This document shows positions 1 through 7,620 of a stretch of DNA of 7,620 nt, in pieces. The number at the start of each line of letters is the position of its first letter. Position 1 is the first letter of the stretch. The translations under genes were made by a program, and so were the position numbers. Source of the stretch: F2B08 sp046260445. GTDB taxonomy: Bacteria > Actinomycetota > Actinomycetes > Actinomycetales > Dermatophilaceae. Under the pieces are notes generated by a model. It was not told the DNA's origin. It made no database searches and saw only the letters and a list, made by a program, of their open reading frames with translations. The stretch spans positions 1-7,620 of the forward strand of contig JBHEPF010000162.1 of assembly GCA_046260445.1 (NCBI GenBank). Reading direction: 5' to 3'.

Positions 1-101
1 ACGAGCTCAGCGCGCTCGGGACCCTCGACGCGGTCGTCGGGCTGCGGCCCATGGTTCGCCCGGTCCGTCACGACCTCACCGCACCCCGCCCGCGCCGCTG
101 A
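1..101 (+). CDS. C-terminal end of an unidentified protein (5' truncated by window)
   Basis: An open frame enters from the left edge and ends at TGA 99-101. The visible 32 residues run from ELSALGTLDAVVGLRPMVRP to an Arg/Pro-rich tail ending APRPRR. Nearly every codon ends in G or C, as in the real genes of this window, which supports coding in this frame. The tail is too short to assign a family. In many actinobacteria nusB (or bldD) precedes pyrR, but these residues do not look like the C-terminus of either as I know them. No transmembrane or signal features can be judged. The frame stays open again from a GTG at 111, but that stretch has no protein-like character, so the stop is taken as the true end. 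Confidence 0.55.
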   Translation, partial: ELSALGTLDAVVGLRPMVRPVRHDLTAPRPRR

Positions 102-111
102 GCACGGCGGG
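85..111 (+). terminator. Weak inverted repeat over the stop codon of the upstream gene
   Basis: CCCGCC (85-90) can pair with GGCGGG (106-111) around a 15-nt loop that includes the TGA stop. There is no T-tract after it. It could be a U-less actinobacterial terminator, but six pairs in such G/C-rich DNA may be chance. Confidence 0.15.
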
Positions 112-136
112 TGAGCTTGGCGTGTGAGCTTGCGCG
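111..136 (+). repeat. Short direct repeat, 13-bp period
   Basis: GTGAGCTTG occurs at 111-119 and again at 124-132, a spacing of 13 bp. The last four bases of the two 13-bp units differ. The core resembles GGTGAGCTCG in the tandem array at 401-426, which also has a 13-bp period, so the two may be related. Confidence 0.5.
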
Positions 137-146
137 CGAGCCCCGG

Positions 147-161
147 CCCAGTGGTGCTGGG
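147..161. terminator. Short hairpin between two possibly convergent gene ends
   Basis: CCCAG (147-151) and CTGGG (157-161) form a 5-bp stem with a 5-nt loop. It lies between the end of the upstream plus-strand gene and the stop (167-169) of the candidate minus-strand ORF, where a bidirectional terminator would be expected. There is no T-tract and the stem is short, so support is weak. Confidence 0.15.
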
Positions 162-166
162 AGAGC

Positions 167-382
167 TCAGTGCGCGGAGGCGAAGACGACCTCGGGCCAG
201 GGCGAGTCGGCGAGCCATGCTCTGCGGGTGTCCGCATCGGCGTCCCGGGGTGGGAAGAGCACGGCGATCGAGGAGACCGAGTCCGCGCCGGCCCCCGAGG
301 CCTGCGAACACATCCGCTCCGCCGGATCGGTCGCGTGGAGAGTGCGCGGTAGCGCCATGGCGGCAGAGGTCGGGACGGACAT
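167..382 (-). CDS. Candidate small hypothetical protein (71 aa), low confidence
   Basis: The minus-strand frame would encode 71 residues, starting MSVPTSAAMALPRTLHATDP and ending RRAWLADSPWPEVVFASAH. I chose the ATG at 382 because AAGAGG lies 6 nt before it. An in-frame ATG at 397 would add five residues but has no good ribosome site. By hand count the G/C content of codon positions 1, 2 and 3 is about 65, 61 and 84 percent, which leans toward coding. The opposite-strand frame shares the same third positions, so this is not decisive. No family is recognised and no membrane segment or signal peptide is evident. It could be a real small gene, the remnant of a larger one, or chance. It would be convergent with the upstream gene and divergent from the pyr operon. 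Confidence 0.25.
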   Translation of the reverse strand: MSVPTSAAMALPRTLHATDPAERMCSQASGAGADSVSSIAVLFPPRDADADTRRAWLADSPWPEVVFASAH

Positions 383-385
383 GAG

Positions 386-468
386 ATGCCTCTTCATCGT
401 GGTGAGCTCGTCGGGTGAGCTCGTCGTGGCGGGTTCGTCGTGGCGTGTTCATCGTGGTGTGGCCGATG
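386..468 (+). repeat. Degenerate 13/14-bp tandem repeat array, about six units
   Basis: Units read left to right at 386-399, 400-413, 414-426, 427-440, 441-454 and 455-468. Four of them are TGGTGAGCTCGTCG, GGTGAGCTCGTCG, TGGCGGGTTCGTCG and TGGCGTGTTCATCG. Units two and three share an exact 13-bp direct repeat (401-413 and 414-426). TTCATCGTGGTG also recurs at 394-405 and 449-460. The first and last units are more diverged. The array ends just before the inverted repeat that precedes the pyr promoter. The function is unknown: it may be slippage-derived DNA or a cluster of protein-binding sites. Confidence 0.6.
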
Positions 469-481
469 ACGTGCCGGCCAC
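459..481. repeat. Inverted repeat upstream of the pyr promoter
   Basis: GTGGCCG (459-465) and CGGCCAC (475-481) are perfect 7-bp arms around a 9-bp centre. It lies about 20 bp before the -35 candidate at 502. It could be a binding site for a dimeric regulator, or a terminator-type hairpin without a T-tract. Confidence 0.4.
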
Positions 482-501
482 GGGTAGTCGATCACACAAC
501 G

Positions 502-530
502 TTGGTATAGCCATAGGTCTACGTTATGTA
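502..530 (+). promoter_or_regulatory. Candidate distal promoter of the pyr operon
   Basis: TTGGTA (502-507) and TATGTA (525-530) are separated by exactly 17 bp and sit in the most A/T-rich stretch of the window (about 490-540). A transcript starting near 537 would have a leader of roughly 118 nt containing both the 552-580 hairpin and the PyrR loop. The -10 matches the consensus only in its first three bases, so the exact hexamer is uncertain. ACGTT occurs twice, at 499 and 521, two helical turns apart, and might be an operator pair. Confidence 0.4.
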
Positions 531-551
531 TCTCAAGCAGTGGACACCGCA

Positions 552-580
552 CCCTGACCGGGTCCGCGCTGCGGTCAGGG
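552..580. promoter_or_regulatory. Perfect 9-bp inverted repeat in the pyr leader/promoter region
   Basis: CCCTGACCG (552-560) is followed by an 11-nt spacer and its exact reverse complement CGGTCAGGG (572-580). If transcription starts at the distal promoter, this folds as a 9-bp RNA hairpin. It has no U-tract, so it is not a classical terminator. If transcription starts from the -10 at 587, the palindrome is centred near -34 with arms two helical turns apart, a typical operator placement. Confidence 0.6.
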
Positions 581-586
581 CCGGGA

Positions 587-592
587 TAGAGT
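587..592 (+). promoter_or_regulatory. Candidate proximal -10 element (TAGAGT)
   Basis: TAGAGT fits the actinobacterial -10 pattern TANNNT, with four of six bases matching TATAAT. It would place the start near 599-601, only about ten bases before the PyrR-binding loop. No good -35 is found 16-18 bp upstream. That region is occupied by the 552-580 inverted repeat, so this promoter might depend on an activator or be controlled there. Confidence 0.35.
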
Positions 593-608
593 GAGGCCCG
601 CCAGACAT

Positions 609-641
609 CCTTTAACGACCTGTCCTGTGAGGCAGGGAAGG
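609..641 (+). promoter_or_regulatory. PyrR-binding RNA loop in the pyrR leader
   Basis: The transcript can form a lower stem CCUU (609-612) with AAGG (638-641), an internal purine-rich bulge, and an upper stem CCUG (619-622) with CAGG (633-636). The stem is capped by UCCUGUGAGG (623-632). This matches the conserved terminal motif UCC-N-G-N-GAGG and the stem-bulge-stem form of the PyrR-binding loops of Bacillus pyr attenuators. Here no terminator/antiterminator pair follows. Instead the 3' strand of the lower stem is part of the ribosome-binding site. The same arrangement is established for mycobacteria, where PyrR represses translation. The inference is that PyrR with UMP or UTP stabilises this hairpin and blocks ribosome entry at pyrR. 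Confidence 0.85.
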
Positions 642-644
642 AGG
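639..644 (+). promoter_or_regulatory. Shine-Dalgarno of pyrR, partly inside the PyrR loop
   Basis: AGGAGG lies 10 nt before the ATG at 655 and fixes the pyrR start. Its first three bases (639-641) are paired in the lower stem of the PyrR-binding hairpin, so ribosome access and PyrR binding should compete. Confidence 0.8.
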
Positions 645-654
645 TCCCGCGTCC

Positions 655-1257
655 ATGACGCGTGCCGATCGTGAAGTCCCCCCGGGTCACCCCGTCGACC
701 CGACCAGCCGACTCGTCCTCGGGCCCGATGAGATCGCCCGGGCGCTGCGGCGCATCGCCCACGAGATCCTCGAGAGCAACAAGGGCGCCGAGGGCCTGGT
801 CCTTCTCGGCATCCCCAGCCGTGGGGTGGCGCTGGCCGAGCGGCTCGCCGCCCTCATCGCCGAGGTGGAGGGCACCCAGGTGCCCGTCGGCTCACTCGAC
901 ATCACCCTCCACCGCGACGACCTGCGCAGCCAGCCCACCCGGGCTCCGATGCGCACGATGATCCCGGACTGCGGGGTCGACGGCATGGTCGTGGTGCTCG
1001 TCGACGACGTCCTCTACTCCGGGCGCACGGTCCGGGCCGCGCTCGACGCGCTCTCCGACCTGGGCCGGCCGCGCGCTGTCCGTCTGGCGGTCCTGGTCGA
1101 CCGCGGCCACCGCGAGCTCCCCATCCGGGCCGACCACGTCGGCAAGAACCTGCCGACCTCCCACACCGAGAAGGTCCAGGTGCGCCTCGAGGCGCACGAC
1201 GGACTCGAGGACTCGGTGCGGATCGCACTCGGCGAGTCCCACGTAGGAGGACGCTGA
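655..1257 (+). CDS. pyrR: PyrR bifunctional pyr operon regulator / uracil phosphoribosyltransferase
   Basis: This 200-residue protein aligns by eye along its whole length with Bacillus PyrR. The PRPP-binding motif VVVLVDDVLYSGRTVRAA spans residues 112-129. LDITLHRDDL (81-90), LAVLVDRGHRELPIRAD (144-160) and VGKNLPTS (162-169) are other PyrR hallmarks. It is about 20 residues longer than the Bacillus protein, mostly from an N-terminal extension (residues 1-18) before the conserved helix GPDEIARALRRIAHEILE. The start is set by the AGGAGG at 639-644. In the family, PyrR binds pyr leader RNA with UMP or UTP as co-repressor, opposed by PRPP or guanine nucleotides, and often has weak uracil phosphoribosyltransferase activity. 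As first gene of the operon with its own binding loop just upstream, it probably represses itself and the downstream genes. Confidence 0.96.
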   Translation: MTRADREVPPGHPVDPTSRLVLGPDEIARALRRIAHEILESNKGAEGLVLLGIPSRGVALAERLAALIAEVEGTQVPVGSLDITLHRDDLRSQPTRAPMRTMIPDCGVDGMVVVLVDDVLYSGRTVRAALDALSDLGRPRAVRLAVLVDRGHRELPIRADHVGKNLPTSHTEKVQVRLEAHDGLEDSVRIALGESHVGGR

Positions 1258-1258
1258 C

Positions 1259-2218
1259 ATGGCACGTCATCTGCTCTCGGCCGCCGACCTCACCAGGGAC
1301 GAGGCCCTCGAGATCCTCACGACGGCAGCGTCGATGCACGACGTCCAGCGCCGCGACGTCAAGAAGCTGCCGGCGCTGCGCGGCCGGACGATCATCAACC
1401 TCTTCTTCGAGGACTCCACCCGCACCCGCTCCAGCTTCGAGATCGCCGGCAAGTGGATGTCCGCCGACACCATCAACATCACGGGCAAGGGCAGCTCGGC
1501 GTCCAAGGGCGAGTCCCTGCGGGACACCGTCATGACCATCACAGCCATGGCGGTCGACGCACTCGTCATCCGGCACGGCGCGAGCGGCGCCTGCCACCAG
1601 GTCGCCCAGTGGGTCGACGCGAGCGTCATCAACGCCGGCGACGGCACCCACGAGCACCCCACGCAGGCCCTGCTCGACGCCTACACGATGACCCAACGGC
1701 TCGGCGGGCTCGAGGGGCGACACATCGTGCTCGTCGGCGACCTCACCCACAGCAGGGTGTTCCGCTCCAACGTCCTCCTCCTTCGCACCCTCGGTGCAGA
1801 GGTCACTGTGGTGGCCCCACCGACTCTCATGCCCAGCGGGGTCGGCCCGTGGTCGGAGAGTGACGGTTTCGACACCTCCCATGACCTGGACGAGACGCTG
1901 TATGCGGGAGCCCCCCCGGACGTCGTCATGATGCTGCGGGTGCAGCGCGAGCGGATGAGCGGCGGTTTCTTCCCGACCGCTCGTGAGTACACCGTGGGCT
2001 ACGGACTCACCCGGCCCCGGCTCGAGCGACTGCGGAGCCGCAACGACGACGTCCTCGTCATGCACCCCGGCCCGATGAACCGAGGTCTCGAGATCAGCGC
2101 GGACGCCGCCGACAGCGTCAACTCGGTCATTCTCGACCAGGTCTCCGCCGGGGTCGCCGTACGGATGGCGGTCCTCTACCACCTCCTCGCCGGCGACGAC
2201 AGTGAGGTGGCGGCATGA
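1259..2218 (+). CDS. pyrB: Aspartate carbamoyltransferase catalytic subunit
   Basis: PyrB condenses carbamoyl phosphate with L-aspartate to give carbamoyl aspartate, the committed step of UMP synthesis. The 319 residues are a normal length for the catalytic chain. The carbamoyl-phosphate-binding STRTR lies at residues 53-57 within FFEDSTRTRSSFE. SKGESLRDT (82-90) gives the lysine loop donated to the neighbouring subunit's active site, HPTQALLD (133-140) is conserved, and HPGPMNRGLEI (269-279) is the aspartate-domain signature. ATG 1259 follows the pyrR stop by one base, with AGGAGG at 1245-1250 inside the end of pyrR, 8 nt before the start. No pyrI regulatory-subunit gene lies next to it, as usual outside enterobacteria and some archaea, so a simple trimer, perhaps associated with PyrC, is expected. 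Confidence 0.98.
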   Translation: MARHLLSAADLTRDEALEILTTAASMHDVQRRDVKKLPALRGRTIINLFFEDSTRTRSSFEIAGKWMSADTINITGKGSSASKGESLRDTVMTITAMAVDALVIRHGASGACHQVAQWVDASVINAGDGTHEHPTQALLDAYTMTQRLGGLEGRHIVLVGDLTHSRVFRSNVLLLRTLGAEVTVVAPPTLMPSGVGPWSESDGFDTSHDLDETLYAGAPPDVVMMLRVQRERMSGGFFPTAREYTVGYGLTRPRLERLRSRNDDVLVMHPGPMNRGLEISADAADSVNSVILDQVSAGVAVRMAVLYHLLAGDDSEVAA

Positions 2219-3528
2219 CCGACCTCCTCATCACCGGCGCGAGGCTGCTCGGGGCCGACGCGGCGGACGTGCTCGTCCGCGACGGACGGATCGCCGACAT
2301 CGGCTCCATCGAGCCCACCCACGACATCGAGGTCCTCGACGCGGACGGGCTGAGCCTGCTGCCGGGCTTGGTCGACCTGCACGCACACCTGCGCGAGCCG
2401 GGCCGCGAGGACACCGAGACGGTGGCGTCCGCCGCTGCGGCCGCTGCGGCCGGCGGCTACACCGCGGTCCTCGCGATGGCCAACACCGACCCGGTGACCG
2501 ACACCGCCGAGGCCGCCGTCCACATCCTCGAGCTGGGCCGGGAGGCGGGGCTGGTCGACGTCCAGCCGATCGGCGCGGTGACGAAGGCCCTGGCGGGCGA
2601 GGAGCTCGCCGAGCTCGGCCTCATGGCGCGCAGCCGTGCCCGGGTGCGGGTGTTCTCCGATGACGGCCGATGCGTCGTCGACGCCCGGGTCATGCGGCGT
2701 GCCCTCGAGTACATCAGGGCCTTCGACGGCGTCATCTCGCAGCACAGCCAGGACCCTCACCTCGCCGGCAGCACCGCGTGCTGCCACGAGGGTGAGGTCT
2801 CCGGTCGGCTCGGGCTGCCCGGCTGGCCGGCGCCGGCGGAGTCCACCGTCATCGCCCGGGACGCCATGCTCGCCCGGCATACCGGTTCGCGCGTCCACGT
2901 CGCCCACGTGACGACGGCCGAGGGAGTGGAGATCGTGCGCTGGGCCAAGGCCCGGGGGATCGCGATGACTGCGGAGGTGACGCCCCACCACCTGGCCCTC
3001 GACGTGAGCCTCCTCACCGGCTACGACCCGATCTTCAAGGTCAACCCGCCGTTGCGAGCGGACGAGGACGTCGAGGCGCTGCGCGCCGCCCTCGCCGACG
3101 GCACGATCGACGCGGTCGCGACCGACCACGCCCCGCACGCCCGACACGACAAGGAGCATGCCTTCGTCGACGCCGCCTTCGGGATGCTCGGGCTCGAAAC
3201 CGCGTTCCCTGTCGTCCACGACCTCATGGTCCGCAGCGGCCGGATGTCGATGTCGGACCTGGCCGACCGGATGGCCACCGCGCCGGCCCGCATCGCCGGA
3301 CTCCGAGGCCACGGCCGGTCGCTCGCCGTGGGCGAGCCGGCGACCCTGGTGCTCGTCGACCCCACCGCCGAGGTCACCATCGACAAGGACGCGTCCCACT
3401 CGCTCTCCCGCAACAACCCCTGGCACGGGCGCACGTACACCGGTGCGGTGCGCACCACCATCCTGCGCGGGCGGGTCACCGCGCGGGACGGACGAGCTGT
3501 GACCCCTGATGTGGAGGCTGGATCGTGA
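2215..3528 (+). CDS. pyrC: Dihydroorotase, type I
   Basis: PyrC closes carbamoyl aspartate to dihydroorotate in a zinc amidohydrolase fold. The 437 residues are typical of the long type I enzymes. GLVDLHAHLREPG (51-63) carries metal ligands His56 and His58 and the substrate Arg60. The FSDDG motif (147-151) carries the Asp (149 or 150) that replaces the carboxylated lysine of other classes. His177 in SQHSQD and His228/His231 in VHVAHVT are further ligand candidates. ATDHAPH (302-308) supplies the catalytic Asp304, and NPPLR (277-281) is conserved. The core therefore looks complete and active. The start codon overlaps the pyrB stop as ATGA (2215-2218), with GAGG at 2204-2207 as ribosome site. 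A run of alanines (72-79) is encoded in part by a 9-bp tandem duplication (2431-2448) and lies in the usual Ala-rich helix. Confidence 0.97.
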   Translation: MTDLLITGARLLGADAADVLVRDGRIADIGSIEPTHDIEVLDADGLSLLPGLVDLHAHLREPGREDTETVASAAAAAAAGGYTAVLAMANTDPVTDTAEAAVHILELGREAGLVDVQPIGAVTKALAGEELAELGLMARSRARVRVFSDDGRCVVDARVMRRALEYIRAFDGVISQHSQDPHLAGSTACCHEGEVSGRLGLPGWPAPAESTVIARDAMLARHTGSRVHVAHVTTAEGVEIVRWAKARGIAMTAEVTPHHLALDVSLLTGYDPIFKVNPPLRADEDVEALRAALADGTIDAVATDHAPHARHDKEHAFVDAAFGMLGLETAFPVVHDLMVRSGRMSMSDLADRMATAPARIAGLRGHGRSLAVGEPATLVLVDPTAEVTIDKDASHSLSRNNPWHGRTYTGAVRTTILRGRVTARDGRAVTPDVEAGS

Positions 3529-4696
3529 GTGCAGTTCTCGTCCTCGAAGACGGACGCAGCTTCGTCGGAGAGCCCTTCGGAGCGGTCGGGCAGACCGTGG
3601 GGGAGGCCGTCTTCTCGACCGGCATGACCGGGTACCAGGAGACGCTCACCGACCCGAGCTACCACCGACAGGTCGTCGTGATGACCGCGCCCCACGTCGG
3701 CAACACCGGGTGGAACGACGAGGACGACGAGTCGCGCCGCATCTGGGTCGCGGGCTTCGTCGTCCGCGACCCCGCGGTCCGGCCCTCGAGCTGGCGCTCG
3801 CGGCGCAGTCTCGTCGAGGAGCTGTCCGAACAGGGCGTCGTCGGCATCAGCGGCATCGACACCCGCGCCCTCACCCGCCACCTGCGCGAGCGGGGCGCCA
3901 TGCGGGTCGGCATCTTCTCCGGCGACGCGGCGGACCGCCCACTGAGCGCGCTCGTCGAGATGGTCCGCTCGGCTCCGGTGATGACCGGCGCGTCGCTCGC
4001 CGCGGAGGTGTCCACCGACCGGGGGTATGTGGTTCCCGCCGTCGGTGAGAAGCGGCACACGGTTGTCGCGCTCGATCTCGGGATCAAGTCGATGACGCCG
4101 GCCCTCATGGCCGAGCGCGGCATCGAGATGCACGTCCTCCCCGCCACCGCCTCGCTCGAAGAGATCCTGGCAATCCAGCCGGACGGGGTCTTCTTCTCCA
4201 ACGGACCGGGCGACCCCGGCACCGCGGACCACCAGCGCGACCTGCTGCGCGAGGTGCTGCGCCGGGGGGTCACCTACTTCGGCATCTGCTTCGGCAACCA
4301 GATCTTCGGGCGGGCGCTCGGCTTCGGCACCTACAAGCTCACGTACGGGCACCGGGGCATCAACCTGCCGGTCCTCGACCGCCGCACCGGCAAGGTCGAG
4401 GTCACCGCCCACAACCATGGTTTCGCTGTGGACGCCCCGCTCGACTCGGTCACGGAGACCGAGTTCGGCGCCGCGTCGGTCAGCCACGTCTGCCTCAACG
4501 ACGACGTCGTCGAGGGTCTCGAGCTCAGGCGGCGAGAGCCGGATGGAACCGAGCAGGTGCGGGCCTTCTCGGTCCAGTACCACCCGGAGGCGGCCGCCGG
4601 TCCGCATGACGCCGCCTACCTGTTCGACCGCTTCGTCGAGGTGATGGAGCGCAACCGCGCTGCGAGCTCGCTCACCGCGAGCGAGAGGACGATCTG

Positions 4697-4697
<1 letters not shown>
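3525..4697 (+). CDS. carA: Carbamoyl-phosphate synthase small (glutaminase) subunit
   Basis: CarA hydrolyses glutamine and passes ammonia through a tunnel to CarB. The 390 residues are a normal length. The N-terminal CPSase_sm domain (about 1-155) includes VFSTGMTGYQETLTDPSY (29-46). The class I glutamine amidotransferase domain follows from about 178. It includes SNGPGDP (225-231), the nucleophile Cys255 in FGICFGNQ, HNHGFAV (296-302), and the His353/Glu355 pair in QYHPEAAAGPHD. The nucleophile elbow reads GICFGNQ where proteobacteria have GICLGHQ, a variant I know from other actinobacterial CarA proteins such as the mycobacterial one. The start is GTG 3525, overlapping the pyrC stop as GTGA, with GGAGG at 3513-3517 placed 7 nt before it. 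It is the partner of the next gene. Confidence 0.97.

Positions 4698-7620
<2,923 letters not shown>

Larger units (their letters stand above)
102..501. other. Long intergenic region before the pyr operon
   Basis: About 400 bases separate the upstream stop codon from the pyr promoter region. No gene with a recognisable product is present. The region contains a short direct repeat just after the upstream gene, small inverted repeats that could end transcription, one weak minus-strand ORF, a degenerate 13/14-bp tandem repeat and a 7-bp inverted repeat next to the promoter. Plus-strand frames here (for example 111-557) run into the promoter and leader and give low-complexity Arg/Ser-rich peptides, so they are not called. 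Confidence 0.6.

Noticed and set aside
111..557. 148-codon plus-strand open frame between the upstream gene and pyrR
   Set aside because: It runs through the tandem repeat, the A/T-rich promoter and the start of the 9-bp palindrome. Its codon bias collapses after about 470 and the product is Ser/Ala-rich without motifs.
552..600. Classical rho-independent attenuator in the pyr leader
   Set aside because: The 9-bp hairpin is not followed by a T-tract, and the PyrR loop lies downstream on the ribosome site. A Bacillus-type terminator/antiterminator mechanism is therefore not supported.
1908..1917. Run of seven C in pyrB as a possible frameshift or phase-variation site
   Set aside because: The reading frame stays continuous with conserved PyrB motifs on both sides. 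Short C runs are expected at this base composition.
2431..2448. 9-bp tandem duplication (GCCGCTGCG twice) in pyrC
   Set aside because: It encodes part of the alanine-rich helix that type I dihydroorotases normally have here. The frame is intact and nothing suggests a mobile or regulatory repeat.
902..4607. Three more long minus-strand open frames (902-2182, 2176-3426, 3021-4607)
   Set aside because: They mirror pyrR, pyrB, pyrC and carA, have the same low-complexity composition, and lack ribosome sites or recognisable motifs.

Overview
This window holds the start of a de novo pyrimidine (UMP) biosynthesis operon from a high-GC Gram-positive bacterium, almost certainly an actinomycete. Evidence for this is the strong third-position G/C bias, the gene order pyrR-pyrB-pyrC-carA-carB, and actinobacterial family signatures such as GICFGNQ in CarA and RPSFTMGGLGSG in CarB. 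The genus cannot be told from the sequence alone.

Layout. Bases 1-101 are the last codons of an unidentified plus-strand gene. Bases 102 to about 500 have no convincing gene. They hold a weak minus-strand small-ORF candidate (167-382), a degenerate 13/14-bp tandem repeat (386-468) and a 7-bp inverted repeat (459-481). Bases 490-654 are the control region of the operon. It contains a locally A/T-rich promoter candidate (502-530), a perfect 9-bp inverted repeat (552-580), a second -10 candidate (587-592), and an RNA hairpin (609-641) that matches the PyrR-binding loop known from Bacillus and mycobacteria. The 3' strand of that hairpin contains part of the pyrR Shine-Dalgarno sequence, so control at the level of translation is likely.

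The rest is five genes on the plus strand. pyrR (655-1257) encodes the RNA-binding regulator. pyrB (1259-2218) encodes aspartate carbamoyltransferase and pyrC (2215-3528) a type I dihydroorotase. carA (3525-4697) and carB (4697 to beyond the window) encode the two subunits of carbamoyl-phosphate synthetase. The junctions are 1-nt gap, ATGA overlap, GTGA overlap and TGATG overlap, so translation is probably coupled along the whole message and repression at the pyrR start could spread to all five genes.

How the genes work together: CarAB makes carbamoyl phosphate from glutamine, bicarbonate and ATP. PyrB joins it to aspartate and PyrC cyclises the product to dihydroorotate. PyrR is expected to sense UMP/UTP and bind the leader RNA. 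All enzymes keep their recognisable catalytic residues. I see no new enzyme system here. The least ordinary material is the leader RNA and the repeat-bearing intergenic region before it.
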